NCBI GenBank assembly: GCA_964017065.1
Contig: OZ024784.1
Span: 5,933,152-5,997,151 of the forward strand
Direction of reading: 5' to 3'
From: Haliclona indistincta
Taxonomy: Eukaryota > Porifera > Demospongiae > Haplosclerida > Chalinidae
DNA length: 64,000 nucleotides
Below, piece after piece: positions 10,718-24,849 of the stretch; the first letter of the stretch is position 1; every line of letters starts with the position of its first letter. Under the pieces are notes generated by a model. The model ran no database searches. It was not told the DNA's origin and saw nothing but the letters and a program-made list of their open reading frames with translations. Both the position numbers and the translations under genes were made by a program.

Positions 10718-13325
10718 ATGCCCGGTACCTCAGCAACAGACGTGATGGAGGAACAAACAAACAAAGAGCCAACTAGTGGTCCGAATGAATCAGAGCAGGT
10801 CACCAAAAATGTCCCAACAGAGACGGACTTGGGCAAGAGAGTGCTCTTCTACACAACCGACAATAAAGAACGACACGGGACATTGAGGTGACGGCAAGAT
10901 AGTTCAGTAGAGCATCAGGTTATAATTCCCTTCATTCTGCAGGTACTATGGTCGGCTAGAGTTCGCTGACGGCGTGTGGTGTGGAATTGAACTAGACGAG
11001 GCAACCGGACGCAACAATGGAAGCGCCAGGGGCATTCGCTACTTCTCCTGCGATCAAGATCATGGCATCTTCGTGCTGTTAAACAGAGTAGAGCTAAGCA
11101 GGCGGCCTTCAAAGTCAGGACTTACTCGTAGCAGCTCGTTCCATAATGTAATTGCTGGATTAATGCCAAGGAAGATGTCTGTTCCTGTAAATGGCAGCAA
11201 GCCCAGTAAAGCCATTCCACCACACCTGAGGAAACCAAAGGCGGGGCTGCTGAAGAAATCTCGCTCAGAGTGGGACCTTTTGAGTGGAGGGACCAATAAA
11301 ACAAACAAAGGAGCAGGCAGAGCGGGACTGTCACTAGATAGGAAGAAGGAGCTAGGCAGCTACTCGGACCTAAAATCAGTAGGCACGAGTAATGGAGAAA
11401 ATTTGGTAGCAATGAAGAGGAGAATGCTTCGATCAACAGCTAGTTGTGCCAACCTCATAACAATTAAAACAGTTAAAAGAGGAGATGACAAAGAGGAGAC
11501 AGACAGAGAGGAATGGAGTTTGAACACGAGGTCAAACAGTGTCGTTAACTGGCCACGCACATCCAGTCCCGTTGAGACACAAAGCAATGGTGCAGGAGAG
11601 AGAAGATACACTAGCAGCAGTAGTGACTCTGATCACACTCCTGTTTCCTCTCCAACTACTTCAACTACTTCAACTTCACTCAAAACACAATATCCCTCTT
11701 CACCAAATAACTCACCAACCTCACCAACCACTACCAAGCTAAACAAATTCAACCGCTTCACTGACGATGTGTTCACCAGTCATCCAGCAAGAGTACCAGC
11801 TCCTACTGGCCTAGCGACTCACTCTTCGTATATCATAGAGTCATTACGAGGCACAGACTCTAATGGTCCCATGTGGTCAGCTGCAAACAGGAGAACACAC
11901 CAACCTTCACGTAGTGCACCTACCACACCCAGCCACCATGCACTATTGAATGGAGGAACCACTACTAGAGATGGAGGAGGAAAGGTAGGATTAACTAGTT
12001 GCAAATTCTTTCGTCTTTGTGCAAGTTACATGTACTGTAGTTTATTGAATTATAATAATTAATTTTCCATTAGACAACACGCACAATATGTTGGCTTCTG
12101 TTGTTCACTACTCATGATCTACTCTGCTGTTTGTGATTTATTTCATTGTCCAGGTACTCACAAGATCACCTCCACCAGTAAGTGATGTGGCAACTCCTAC
12201 TACAGGTACTGCTGCTATCACTATCTCATCTCTTACAATAATCATTACCCACTCGCTTACAATCAACACCTTTAGTGTGTTTGGTCAGTAAACATGTCCT
12301 TAATACACACAGAGTCACTGTTGGCTAGGATAGTTCAACTAGAGCAGATCGTGAAGGGGACACAGTCAATGATGCAATCACAAGCTGAGGCATTTAAACA
12401 ACAGATCAACAATGGTACGTACGAGCATATAATTTATGTTGATATCAAGTTGATCATTTTGCATGAGACATTGTAAGATTAAACCTTTAGTAACAGAAAT
12501 GTAATACAGCAGTTAGTTTGGAAATATCTTACCAACTATTTCTTCTATTTCATTATCATTAGTTGAGAGCAGATTGCAAGCTAAGGTGAGTAGTGGTCAT
12601 GGTATGTATCTCATTACATAGCATGATGCAGCATACAACTGACCTGAGTATAGTATCTCGTATCTCTATTTAGCTTGATGAAGCAGCCAAGGAACACAAG
12701 GAGCAGCTCCAGAGACTAACTGTTGATCACGATGAAGAAATGAGAGTACTGCAAATGGCACATCAAGTCAACATGAGAGGTGAGAACAGACCATTCTATG
12801 ATATGAGCTCAGTTGTTAGTGGTCATTGATTGGCCGGTTGTGGAGTCTATAGTCAGTGACTGTAGTACAATAGACGACATGTGTGTGGTGATTGTTGTGG
12901 TCACACCATTGAACTACACACTATATTTAGTTTGTTTCCCATGTACTACTCTCTTGAGACTGCAGCTTGTCAATGAAACTTTCTTTCACCTGCAGATATG
13001 TTGAAGGAGGGACAACCGTGGGAGCATCTTGGTACAGAGTGTTAGCATTCTCACTACTTCACCATAATACTCTATAGAATAGTTGTGTTCAAGTGTATTT
13101 GCAGCGAATTCATTAATATTTTATTAACATCATATTTTATTAACATCAGTTAATATCACCAAGGAAGAGCTAGCTAGGCTGGTGGTAACACAAAAGAACC
13201 GGTATACCGTTATGCGCGTATACCACGGTACCAATAAGCAATTGCGCTGTGCGGATTGTATGTGCCTACTCGCGCATGCTCAGCTGTTGTCGCGCGCGCG
13301 CGCCAAAGTAAAAGAGATCAAGTAA
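10718..13325 (+). CDS. CAP-Gly domain microtubule-binding protein with coiled coil (CLIP-like)
   Basis: The ATG at 10718 starts MPGTSATDVMEEQTNKEP. A CAP-Gly domain spans two exons (GKRVLFYTTDNKERHGTLR, then YYGRLEFADGVWCGIELDE, GIRYFSCDQDHGIFV), though the usual GKNDG loop is replaced by GRNNGSARG. A single large exon to about 11983 encodes a Ser/Thr/Pro-rich, basic, low-complexity linker. Small exons after 12154 encode coiled-coil segments (SLLARIVQLEQIVKGTQ, LDEAAKEHKEQLQRLTVDH, EMRVLQMAHQVNMR). The last inferred exon begins after 13147 (VNITKEELARLVVTQKN) and runs to TAA at 13323-13325, only 78 bp before RRM1, so its 3' end overlaps the likely RRM1 promoter and is the least certain part. 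The role in microtubule plus-end binding follows from the CAP-Gly family. Confidence 0.78.
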
Positions 13326-13403
13326 CTGTTCTTCACAAGATACACAAGCTCTCTCCAGAGTCCTTGTTGCAAAACTTCAGTTCTTCATAATAATCCTGTC
13401 GTC

Positions 13404-16400
13404 ATGGCGTCACGTATGTACGTCATTAAGAGAGGTAAGTATTTATTTTTTATTTCTAACTTTCATTCGAAGTTTCATGTGTATCCCTTCGCTTTCTCAG
13501 ATGGACGTCAAGAGTTTGTTATGTTTGACAAGATAACCTCGCGCATCAGCAAACTATGTTATGGACTGAACGCAGACTTTGTTGACCCGGTATGTTCTCT
13601 CACACAAACACGCCCCTCTCATCTAGCTCACACCTTCAGGCTGCCATTACAATGAAGGTCATTAGTGGCATCTACTCTGGAGTCACCACGACTGAGCTAG
13701 ATACACTAGCAGCAGAGACTGCTGCCTCCATGACCACCAAGCACCCAGACTATGCCACTCTAGCAGCACGCATTGGTGTATCAAACCTGCATAAGCAAAC
13801 CAAGAAACAGTTCAGCGGTACGACAGATCCCATCTATGTAAAATACCATCAAATTGTTACATTTTAGTTGTAATTGATGACCTGTACGAGTATGTGAACA
13901 AGAAGAACCAGCGCCACAGTCCAATGGTATCTCAGACTACTCGAGACATTGTCAGACAGCATGCTGATGTGAGTCAGTTTTCATGTGCACTCATTCTCTG
14001 TGTTTTAACGTGACTCTCTTCTCAGCGTCTTAATTCAGCTATCATATATGATCGTGACTTCAACTACACCTACTTTGGATTCAAGGTTAGCTAGAGACAG
14101 TGACCATTCGTATGGTAGTGTTCGGCTGTTGTTCCTCATACCTACGCTGAGTATTGCTGGTATGATTTTATACAGCCATATAGTAGCATGTCGTTGAATT
14201 CACCCACTACTACTGTGCTCTAATTAGAGCCCACCACAGTAACAGTGGTTTTGCTCACTGATACATTTGCGTCTCACATTGTGCTGCATTATTAACTGTG
14301 TTTATGTTTTTGCAGACACTTGAGCGATCATATCTCCTCAAGATTGATGGGGAAGGTCAGTTGTACAACACTGTCTGATACTAATAATCATCGATCTCTC
14401 TGTTCAGTTGCTGAGCGTCCACAGCATATGCTAATGAGAGTGTCTGTTGGTATCCATGGCGAGAATATTGATGCTGCCATTAAGGTTAGCATCGTCCTTC
14501 TCTGCTGATTCTAGCTTTGTTCTCTTCCTCAGACTTACAATCTCATGTCAGAGCGTTGGTTCACTCATGCCTCTCCTACGCTGTTCAATGCTGGGACCTG
14601 TAGACCACAGCTGTCATCATGCTTCCTCATTTGTATGAAGGAGGACTCTATCGAGGTATAGTCTTACATTGTTGCATGCTTCATCAACTTCATGTTCTTT
14701 ACTCAGGGTATTTATGACACACTCAAGACTTGTGCTAATATTTCAAAGTCAGCTGGTGGTATTGGTATAGCAGCTCATTGCATCAGAGCTCAAGGAAGCT
14801 ACATTGCTGGGGTATGTTGAGAAGAGGGTGTACCTATGTGTGTGTGTGTGATGTTGCTGTCACTCACAGACCAATGGTATTTCCAATGGACTCGTTCCAA
14901 TGTTGAGAGTATACAATGCAACAGCACGTTATGTTGACCAGGGTGGAAACAAGGTAAGAATACAGCCATTACATAATAGTCTCGCTCACTGTCTACACAG
15001 CGTCCTGGAGCATTTGCTATTTATCTTGAACCTTGGCATGCTGACGTATTTGATTTTCTTGATTTGAGGAAAAACCATGGGAAAGAAGAACAGGTAAAAA
15101 CAACCACACACTCATAGTGCCATCATTGATCTTGTCTTGTTTATTCCAGCGAGCCAGAGACCTATTCTTTGCACTGTGGATACCCGACCTGTTCATGGAG
15201 CGTGTTAGTGCTGACGAGGAGTGGTCTCTGATGTGTCCTGATGAGTGTCCTGGTCTAGCTGACTGCTGGGGTGATGAGTTCAAGGCACTGTATGAAAGGT
15301 AAGCTACCTATCATTACCTACACAACAATATCCTTCTCATTTATTCTAGATATGAGCAGGAAGGTCGTGCTCGGACCAAGGTACGAGCACAGAAGCTGTG
15401 GTTTGCTATTCTTCAGGCACAGACTGAGACTGGCACTCCTTATATGGTATACAAGGATGCCTGCAACAGTAAAAGCAACCAGAAGGTTCGTGTGACCATA
15501 CTCACAATGCGCTGATTTTCATCACACTCCTCGTATAGAATCTTGGTACTATTAAGTGTAGCAACTTGTGTACAGAAATTGTTGAGTACACCAGTCCTGA
15601 TGAGGTATGCACACTAGCTGAGATCAATTTCTTCACTCACTCATTCATTCACAGGTTGCTGTGTGTAACCTAGCTTCTATTGCTCTTCCTCGATTTGTCT
15701 CCAACGAAGGACCTCTTAGTTTTGATTTCAAAAAACTCTTTGAAGTCTCCAAGGCAAGCTAGATTTTAGTATCTTCTGCTCATACCACTTCAATCGCTAC
15801 TGTTTTGTTCTTTAGGTGGTTACTCGTAATCTCAACAGAATCATCGACATCAACTACTATCCTGTCCCAGAGGCCAAGCGTTCTAACATGCGCCATCGTC
15901 CGATCGGGATTGGTGTTCAAGGTTTAGCGGATGTGTTCATTCTGATGAGATACCCTTTTGATGATGAAAAAGCTCAGGAACTGAACAAACAAATCTTTGA
16001 AACAATTTATTATGCTGCTCTGACTGCCTCGTGTGAAATGGCACAAGAGGATGGGCCCTATGAGACGTATGAAGGATCACCTGTCAGCAAGGGGGTTAGT
16101 GAGGCATGGAGTAACTAGTGTCCTTTTTATACTTTGCACCTCAGATACTACAGTACGACATGTGGGGAGTAACTCCGTCTGATCTGTGGGATTGGGCAGC
16201 ACTGAAGGCAAAGATAGCCAAGTATGTTGTTACTTATTGTATGTTTTATCATTTGTCATCTCTCTCTCTCTCTCTCTCTCTCATGCATGGTAGACATGGT
16301 GTTCGTAACAGCCTCCTGCTTGCTCCAATGCCGACTGCCTCTACTGCCCAGATACTGGGTAACAATGAGAGTATAGAGCCCTACACTAGTAACATATACA

Positions 16401-17051
16401 CACGCCGAGTGCTGTCGGGAGAATTTCAGGTTGTCAACCATCACTTGATGAAGGACCTTGTAGAGCATGGACTGTGGAATGATGCCATGAAGCAGAAACT
16501 CATTGCTCACAATGGATCGATACAGGTAGGCCTCTCTGCCTTCAAATCACATCTAATGTTGTTGTGTGACTTAGAACATCGATGAGATTCCGCCTGAGCT
16601 GAAGGACCTCTACAAGACTGTATGGGAGTTATCACAGAAGACATTGATTAACATGGCTGCAGATCGCGGCGCCTTTGTTGATCAGAGCCAGTCCTTCAAT
16701 GTTCACATCGCTGAGCCTAACTTTGGGAAACTGACCAGTATGCATTTCCATGCTTGGAAAAAGGTTTGTGTTAGCAAGACTGTGTTGCACAAATGACATC
16801 CATTAATTGACTGATTTATGGACCTGCAGGGCCTAAAAACGGGCATGTACTACCTGCGTACCCGACCAGCTGCTAATGCCATTCAGTTCACGGTAGACAC
16901 TAAAGCTGTGAAGGAGGCTCGTAGCAAGCAACAGCAACAAAACACAGCTGAAAATAAGGAGAATGTACGAGGGAAACAACAGGAGGAAGAAGAGGAAGCC
17001 ATGCTCTGCTCTCTCAACAACCGTGAAGCCTGCCTCATGTGCAGTTCTTAA
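13404..17051 (+). CDS. RRM1: Ribonucleoside-diphosphate reductase large subunit (class Ia)
   Basis: Catalytic subunit that reduces ribonucleoside diphosphates to dNDPs in the cytosol with RRM2. The ATG at 13404 gives [10 protein letters not shown]. An ATP-cone follows ([19 protein letters not shown]). Catalytic core motifs are [19 protein letters not shown] (active-site Cys), [52 protein letters not shown] (NxCxE radical site), [30 protein letters not shown] and [14 protein letters not shown]. The C-terminus ends REACLMCSS, the redox CxxC tail. About 18 short introns interrupt it; the one ending near 16292 has a pure CT-repeat tract. It is full length (about 790-800 residues) with all catalytic residues present. 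The Gln/Glu-rich stretch before the tail ([14 protein letters not shown]) is longer than in vertebrates. Confidence 0.97.
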
Positions 17052-17223
17052 CTATCCTTCTATCTCTCAATATGAGAGGCACCGTCTGCATACAAACATC
17101 ACATTGCATAATTTTTAGCTCTAAGATGATAAATTAAAAACAGTTGTATTTTCATTATACTACAGTTTTGTTATACAAGTTATTATACAAGAACACTAAG
17201 TCAGCCAAAAATAATTATTTAAT

Positions 17224-19073
17224 CTAACATTGGACTGTGCAGCTGGACAGTCCTACCATAATTAGTCCAGCGACAGAGACGGTAGCAGCCACAGCATATA
17301 TTATAATATTCTTCCAACCCTGTTAATTTTGTCATTACTTTTAGCAACAAACAATCCTCACTTACCTTGATTTCTCTGTACAAAAACAACCCATAAGCGA
17401 AGCTAATGAATCCAGGACCCTGCAGATTGTAGGTATTGCTGTGTTTATACACACAAGCTATGACATACCGCTGTCACGAAGGGAAAACTAACAGCAAGTG
17501 ACAAGTGCTGGTTAGCAAGGAACCATCCCACTGCAGTGGAAGAGATGATGTGATTCGTGTAGGAGAGAGTAAGGGCAGCATACACATAGCCACTCCCCAC
17601 ATGATGCCAGAGATTAGACCAGGCAAGATGAGCTTAGGATAGATCTGGGGTTTGTTACATTTGATGGCGCAATAGATGATAAAATACAGTGTGCTGGCTA
17701 TGAATATTCCAGTAAAGTGACTAAATGCATAGTCAAACACTACAACGAAAAAGAATAAAGAGCATCTAGGTACCCAACAATGCCTATCTATACTCACAGT
17801 CACATGAATGATCACTATCAGTGCACAGTCTCAAATACTGTATTGGAAGAAACTGAAATCCAAAGAAAAATCCAGCAATCAAAGACAGTGAAAACCCTCT
17901 TGATAGACAAATGGTACAAGCTAGGGAGTAAGTAATAATTCATGTACTTACAATACTCTTCGTGGCCATACTCCCAAACCATCTACCCAGGATACATCTT
18001 GGTCATTAGAATCAACTGGTACTCGAACTGAACTGAACGAAAGCTTTGTCTCTGATTGCACACTGCTGCTGGCACTATTACTAACCTAGATGAATGAGAA
18101 AAAATTGATAATGTTGAAAATGGACTTTTCTTACTAATTTATCCCTCAGATCTCCTATGATAGAGTCTCTGGTAGTGCCCTTTCCAGAATCAGTGTCTTG
18201 TGAAAGAAGTGGTTTAGTTTCATCAGTCTTGACTGCTTTACCCTCGCTCTTAACAAATGCCAAAATGAACGTACTAAAAACAGAAATGAAGCATGACAGT
18301 AAGACATGGGATTTGGTCACCTCAGTAGCACAGTGACAAGTCCACCATAATTGAGCCCTGGACAATTTATGTCTTGCTGCAGAATGAATCTGTAGTGTGT
18401 TCAAAACATGAACCATACAATGCAACACGAGTCAAACCCACTTTCCAGAGATCCATCCAGAAAGTAGATTAGTAGAACCCCACACTGTAAGGCCCATTGT
18501 GATACCGATCATCTTGATAACAGGTACAACAACAATGTTGCCTTAGTTAGAGAAAAGGGGAGTAAAAAAATACATCCTTGTTTTACCTGTTACCCAAGCA
18601 AAGCCACCAATTAGAGCAGGCAAGAAGAATGGTGGTTGCTGTCGTATGAGATTAACTACCATTCCCACCAGCCATATCCCAATGCACATTATCCACTGAA
18701 AAAACAATCCATCTCCGGTATCAAATTTTTTGACAGGAATGAAGTTGCTACCAAAGCCAACAACTGCCACTAAAGTTCCAATATACCCTAGCCACTGTAG
18801 AGCATCTCCTCCACCACTACCACCGCACGTTGTTCCACAATATGTGTAGTTAATGAAGCCTCCATGAGGATCAGCATCTGTGCAGCGAATATCGGTGAGT
18901 AGACATCCAGCAGTGATCATAGTCTTACCTCCACTGGATGGAAGACATATCCACGAATCGGTGCCGTTTGGTTGATTGATAGATCCTGCGTGAGTATGCG
19001 TAGTTACCGACAACAGCACTATCAGTTCAATGATCAGCACAAACAGCGAGTGACAGCTCGTCCTCTTCGCCAT
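17224..19073 (-). CDS. TMEM144: TMEM144-like multipass membrane protein (DMT-type carbohydrate transporter family)
   Basis: The ATG at 19073 starts MAKRTSCHSLFVLIIELIVLL, a signal-peptide-like segment. A Cys-rich luminal or extracellular stretch and paired hydrophobic helices follow. TMEM144-family motifs are ALQWLGYIGTLVAVVGFGSN, FIPVKKFDTGDGLFFQWIMC, FFLPALIGGFAWVTG, IKMIGITMGLTVWGSTNLL, GWISGKVGL, and near the end GPGFISFAYGLFLYREIKG. It ends TVQC with TAG at 17226-17224. Roughly ten transmembrane segments are expected. The extended Cys-rich N-terminal ectodomain is unusual for the family. It is convergent with RRM1 (172 bp between stops). The substrate is unknown. Confidence 0.85.
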
Positions 19074-19535
19074 TTGAAAGTCAGCTGACGTTTGTCAAGA
19101 AAATTTATTAGACACGCCCTAGGTAAGATTACAATTATGGTAGCAACTTCATAGAATCATAGGCGGAGCTGCCCACGTGTTCTCCGACTTCTCTCACGAC
19201 TTTAGTCGCCTGTGGGAAGCCTTCTTGAGTTTGAAGGAGGAGCAAAGTTGCCATGAAGTTTTCACAAGCGTGCCCGCATTGGCTCATCCTAAGGCCCTTT
19301 ATATAGCCACATCAATAACGCTGCATTAGTAAGTGAGCTGCGGTCGCTGTTCTGAAGATGAAACAATGATTCTTCGTGAAACTGATTTAGAGGAAATGTG
19401 TGCTAGCTTTATCGTTATGCGATTGAGCTTCCGATTTGTGTAACCAAAGATCTTGGACAGGTGTTTTTATTGAAAACCTCCCAACATTAAAACCACGATC
19501 AAAACAACCGCTTTACGAGCTGGAAGATTGGAAGA
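19074..19535. other. Intergenic region between TMEM144 and RhoGEF
   Basis: This 462-bp head-to-head spacer is longer than the window's other divergent spacers. It contains a CACGCCC box (about 19112) and cccacgtg (about 19171). I see no coding exon, RNA gene or repeat; the right part is probably 5' UTR of the RhoGEF gene. Confidence 0.5.
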
Positions 19536-22500
19536 ATGCAAGCGAGCAACGAATTGTTCCAGCGCAGAGAAAATGGTCGTAAAGTAGAACGTTCTCTGAG
19601 CGATTTGCACCTGCTGTTGAGACGAAGGAGAAAATTGAACGGTCTGTGGCGAAACAAACGGCACGGTGGCGAACTAAGCAGATTGGAGGAGCAAGGACGT
19701 GGTGAAGGCATGTTGGGTACAACGTGTGATAATGGTGACAGTGGTCGCAAGACAAAAGCGACAACTGTACAGTCTGGAGCCACATCCGTCGACACGACAG
19801 GGCGGAACGGTCGTCTTCCTAGGCCTCCAACTAAGAGACACACACTCGCATCGATGAACGGACTGGACGAAGACAAGATCAAGGTGTCTGGTGGCGAAGG
19901 TGGCGGGAAATGGTACTCTTCGTTTCTTGACAAGAAACGCAAAGCTTTGAATCTGCTCGGCAGCGTACGTAGAAGTACACGTGAACGAGACAAGGACCTC
20001 GGGAAGGTCTCGTACGTGGAGACTCTGCGGGATTCTGCTGCGAGCAGTCCAGTGTCTGGTCGACGATCCCGTAGCGGCAGTGACCCACACAATCATTTAA
20101 TGGCTGTGCGTCCTGGTGGCTTGCAGACCAGCACCGGGTTCACCCCACGTGATGAACTCTCTACTTCCCTGACAGTTCCTCCTACAACAGCAGCAGTAGC
20201 CTATCCTGTCAGTCAGTATGGGTCATGGACTAACTTGAGAACAGCAAACTATGATAAACTGGACGAGGAAGACCTTATCTTCAAAAAGCAAGTTAGATCA
20301 ATCCGTAAAGTCAAATCACTTCCTCGCTCTGTTCTCTGCTCTCCTGCTACGTCTCGAAGACGACCTCACAGTCAGTGGATCACAGACACTACAGACAACA
20401 TTTCACTTTCGACTAATTCATCTCCTCGATCAGTTGTCACACCAATAAGTGGCAGCAGGGAGAATTTCACCACGTCTCTCACCTGTGAATCCACTGAGGA
20501 GCAAACCCCATACCACAGTGCTAGTCTCACTCGCAGCTCTAGCCTGCCTGTTGATGGTGAAGACTCTCTTGATCAGCTTCGAGTAATGCCACTAGACAGT
20601 GAGGAAGATCCTAGATCGTTGAATAGTGGCAGCGTTAGACTCTCCCTCCGTTCTCAGTCCTTCAACACTCACATGCAGTCACTCAATGTCAAACACACTC
20701 ATGAGAAAGATATGGTAACTCCATCTCATTATCATTGTCACAATGATTTCCTCCTCATTTCCCTTGTAGTCTGCTATGAGAGAGCACGTAGCCAGATTTC
20801 TACTTGAGACTGAACAATCATACGTTAATTCTCTTCAGACTATTTCAGAGGTACTAACATCCTGTTATACAGACATACACAGTGCTACTCTACACCATCA
20901 TAATGTTCCTTTCCTGTGTTAGTCTTGTTTATAGCATTCCTCTCACACTGCACAACACATGAGAGTTGCTAACCTGGTGACTTCATCATTTCTTGTCCAA
21001 TCTAGTATTACAGTGAGGTGCTGTCTGCTCCTGATGCTGTGGACTGTGTTTCATTGTCTGTGGTGTTGCAACAAGTGCCTGCTATGATCTGTTTTCACAA
21101 GGGATTTGCAAGGGAGGTGGAGGAAAGGCTGAGAGAATGGAGCAATCACCAGTGTCTTGGTGATCTGTTCCTCAGTACAGTAAGCATCTGTTGTAAATTG
21201 TTCCCCACTTTACTCTCACTCCACAGTTCACTCAGAAGGCACTTGTCGATGCCTATAGCAACTTTATTCAACATTTCTTACGAGCCAAGGCAGCTATTGC
21301 TCTTGCCAAGCACACCAGTCCAGCTCTTGCAAAAGCTTTAGAAGTGAGTTGCTATGGAGATTAATAGCTCCACACAGTAGATGTTTATGTAGCAGTACAT
21401 TGTGTGTGGGAAATACATGAGTTTTTACCACAACACCAACTTAAAACTACTACATGTACATTGTATTTCTTGGATTTTTCTTATAGCAACAGGCAAGATT
21501 CTGCAGAGGGAGGTTGTCATTCAACGACCTCATTATTAAACCTGTTCAGCGTATTCCTCGTTATATGCTGTTTATCAAGGATATACTAAAGCACACAAGC
21601 CAAGCCCATCCGGATCACGCCCATCTTGAAGATGCGCTGGAAGAGCTGACAGCACTAGCAGATCGTGTTAATGAAGCCGAGCGCCAGTCCAGCTTGTTCA
21701 ACCTACAACAAGAGCTGCTGATTATGGTGGATGGACTTGCTGAGGTATGCAGTATTGCTGAATTTATTACACTCTTAACACTTAGCTTGAAAATTTGCAT
21801 TGCATAACATGTAGCTTAAATGCAAAATGTTAGACATCAACAAAACATTGGCAGAGTTATAAAGGATGTTGCATAATTTACACAATGTAATGCTCTTATA
21901 AGTGCTAACTAGTTTTGTGTTTTCTGTCTTCAGTGCCTGACTCCTAACAGTGTGTTAGTACGACATGACACCATCACAGAGATTGTGGTGAGCGGCTGGT
22001 CTATGTGTGTGTGTACAGTGTCATTACTGTATGCTGTGTAGCGTGGTAATCGTAAGGAAAGGGCACTAATGTTGTTCTCTGATGTTGTGGTATGTGCCTC
22101 AACTCGCAGGAAAAGTGGATCAGGATTCAAGAGAAACTCATTGATGTGAGCTAGTGCTTCTTAACCTGTTTACTAACACATGTATGTCTTGCTTCTGTCC
22201 AGAAACATAAACTCAGTTCAGCCGGATCACAGTCATCATCGTGTGAAGTGGTCCTGTTCACTCTCATCTGTTACCATCACACAGAGTCAAGGTCTATTCA
22301 GATGCTTGTGTCTCTATTCAATTTTATACTGTCTTCACTGCAGTTTCATTGTTCGAGCGACGACGCTACAATGCACTGGACAAGATAGTGGACAAGCTGC
22401 AAAAGGACGAGGAAGCTCTACAGCAGATGCTCTTGCTATCCTCCTCTCTTCACTCGCAGCACCATGAAGTGACTTCTTCTGTTCAAGAGCTGCTAGCTGT

Positions 22501-24849
22501 GGTGAGAGGTAACCTTGTCAGCAGGAAGCGAGAAATGGAAACCCTAGCGCAGGACTCTGCTCGTGTTGACCTTAACTGCCAGGAAGGGTTAGCTAGTGAG
22601 TTACTCTTTACTATTATCACACTATCTATAATATAGGCCTGTCTCAGTGAGGCATGTGCTGATATTTCCTGCACAAAAGAATAGACAGACGTGGGAACAA
22701 GATCTTTGCTCTTCTCAGCAAACACTCAAAGGGCACAAGTATCGTCAGCAAACGCCTACACCAGTTAACATGGAATCTTCACAATCTGGTTTAAGTGTAC
22801 CACGTGTGATGTGTCATGTTAATCTCCCTGGTCTTCGGTCTAACTGCCAGGTGTGTATATATTGAGTGTTATTCTGTGTGGGTGTTGTGTGTTTTGTTTC
22901 ATTGATTCCTATTAGTGTGTTTACCTGCTAAACATATGTACCTAATATAGTATGCGTAAATGACAAGATGACCTTTGCTGCCTTATCTTTCCTCTTCAGT
23001 TGTCTGCAATAGCTGTTAGCTCTGACAGTTTGCAGATGTACGTGTGTTCCAGCACCAGTAATAGTGGGCGTGTCACTATACTCAGATCTATGGCTCCTGG
23101 TTCTACTCCTAGGATGGTTGCTAATGTGCCTATTACTCACTCGAGCATCTTGTGCGCTGCCTGCATCTCTGTTGCTCCACCTTCTGTAGCAGATCACTGT
23201 GTTAACGGGAAAAATTCCAATGGCTCACTTGACGCTACTTTGCATGAAGCCGAGGAAGAGGAAGATGATCGAGAGAGGTTGTTTCTGTTCAGCACTGAGA
23301 CTCAAGCCCACAGCAATGCTCAGTCGTCACCACTGCTTCGGTCAGACAGTGCTCCACCCACAACAGCTGTCCCACACACGCCAACACAGCCTCCATCGAT
23401 TCTTCTCCATCTCCCGCCGTCTCCAGCACCAAGCACTCCCGAGTGTATGCCCATCATTTCTGAGACTGCTCCCTCTCATCAGTTGTGGCTATGGCTAGGT
23501 ACCGAGGGAGGAATCGTGTACATGGTACAGGTGACAGGAGGAGGGGCTCTACAGCTCACCACTATGATCACTGTTGACCTCGGCACACGTGTTTTGTTCA
23601 TCACTGATCACCATGACAGAGTGTTCGTTGGTCTTGCTGATGGTAGGATGGCTGTGTTCAATCCCAGCATTGGTATGTGCTGCATATTGTGCTGATACAT
23701 ACACTGCAAGTTTAGTATTGCAGAGGTTACCAAGGTTACCTCTGCAATACTGCAAGTTATCTACAGTGCATTATCAGTACCTCTCATTTATGTGCATGTA
23801 CAGGTGTGCATTCTCCTGAGCTGATGATTGTTGTGGACTCTGGTCCCATAACTTCATCAACATTGCTTCATGATCAGTTGCTGATAGCTTCTAAAACTAC
23901 AATCACACACTGCTCATCCTCTCTGACATGCAAGGTGAGTTAGTTTTCTTTTGCCCGTCACAATTTTAGCCTAGCTGCTTTGTCCTAGGAGTTGATTTCT
24001 CTACCTCCTCATCTTTGTATTGGTACAATGGTAGTAGTAGACAGTTTCATATTTGTTGCTGTGGAAGACTCTCTTACTGTGCTTGCATACTCTGCCAATG
24101 AAGCTGGAGAATACAATAGTGTAGCCTCCATCAACTGCTCTGAGTGTGTGACAACAGCTACACAAAGTAAGACTCTATTACTATAGTCTGTTTGAGCAAT
24201 CACAGAGTGTACTTATTACATCACTGAGGAAAGCATTTCTGAATGCAGCGTTACTGATAGTGCTAGTGAATGCCAATACATGCATGAATTTTAAGTTTAT
24301 GCATCACAGTAAGTGCATTACGTATTTGTACACTGAAGTACACACATAATTATGGCACAACAGCTATAATTTCTCCTATCAGCTAATGGTGGATATCACT
24401 GGAATCGGGTCACAATGACGAATTTAACTGTCCAAATTCACACGTTTTATTATACAAAAGTAATGATAGCGAACTTTTGTGACTCCTCAATTCAAACAGA
24501 CTATAATTAGGAGCTTAGCTATTATTTTTATAATGTTATTCATTGCACAGAAAATGATGCCTTTCGACAGCAGAAGTATAACCACGTCCATATTGTCACC
24601 ATGGCAGCTATTAACAAGATGCTTGTATTAGGCACCAGTATAGGATTGCTTGTGGCTGTTCCTCTACCTTCAGCTGCCCTCTCTCCTCTCCCTCTCGTCC
24701 TTCCTTGTAGTCATGCTGGCTCTGTACAGACATTGCTCTTTCTTCAGACGGAGAGTGGATCACTGTTGATTAGTGGTGGTAAGGGAATGGTGAGAGGAGG
24801 GGACCATAGATCCAGTGACAGCTGCTGTGTGGTAATGTGGTCTTCATAA
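19536..24849 (+). CDS. Rho guanine nucleotide exchange factor, ARHGEF10/ARHGEF17 family
   Basis: The ATG at 19536 begins a long basic, Ser-rich N-terminal exon (to about 20714) with no recognised domain. The DH domain follows over short exons: AMREHVARFLLETEQSYVNS, FTQKALVDAYSNFIQHF, and the CR3-type helix LSFNDLIIKPVQRIPRYMLF (KPVQRIPRY is diagnostic). A degenerate PH-like region comes next (RKERALMLFSDVVVCAST, VKWSCSLSSVTI), then a helical segment (RRRYNALDKIVDKLQKDEEA). From about 23000 a WD/beta-propeller-like C-terminus appears: LWLGTEGGIVYMVQV, DRVFVGLADGRMAVFN, LHDQLLIASKTTITHC, MVVVDSFIFVAVEDSLTVL and ISGGKGMVRGG, ending VVMWSS. This architecture (DH, cryptic PH, propeller) is ARHGEF10/17. 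It activates RhoA-type GTPases by family knowledge. An intron of about 380 bp (24168-24550) is the longest and shows no clear element. Confidence 0.88.
23714..23751. repeat. Short intronic hairpin
   Basis: Within an intron of the RhoGEF gene, agtattgcagaggt is followed after a near-palindromic 10-nt centre by its exact reverse complement. The arms are 14 bp. No function is evident; it could be a minimal foldback remnant. Confidence 0.6.

Noticed and set aside
11060..12004. Long antisense frames opposite the CAP-Gly linker exon and opposite the first RhoGEF exon (19467-20096)
   Set aside because: Shadows of GC-rich, Ser/Arg-rich coding exons on the plus strand.
14086..14314. Unusually long RRM1 intron as a host of a snoRNA
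   Set aside because: I could not find a convincing C/D or H/ACA box arrangement by eye.
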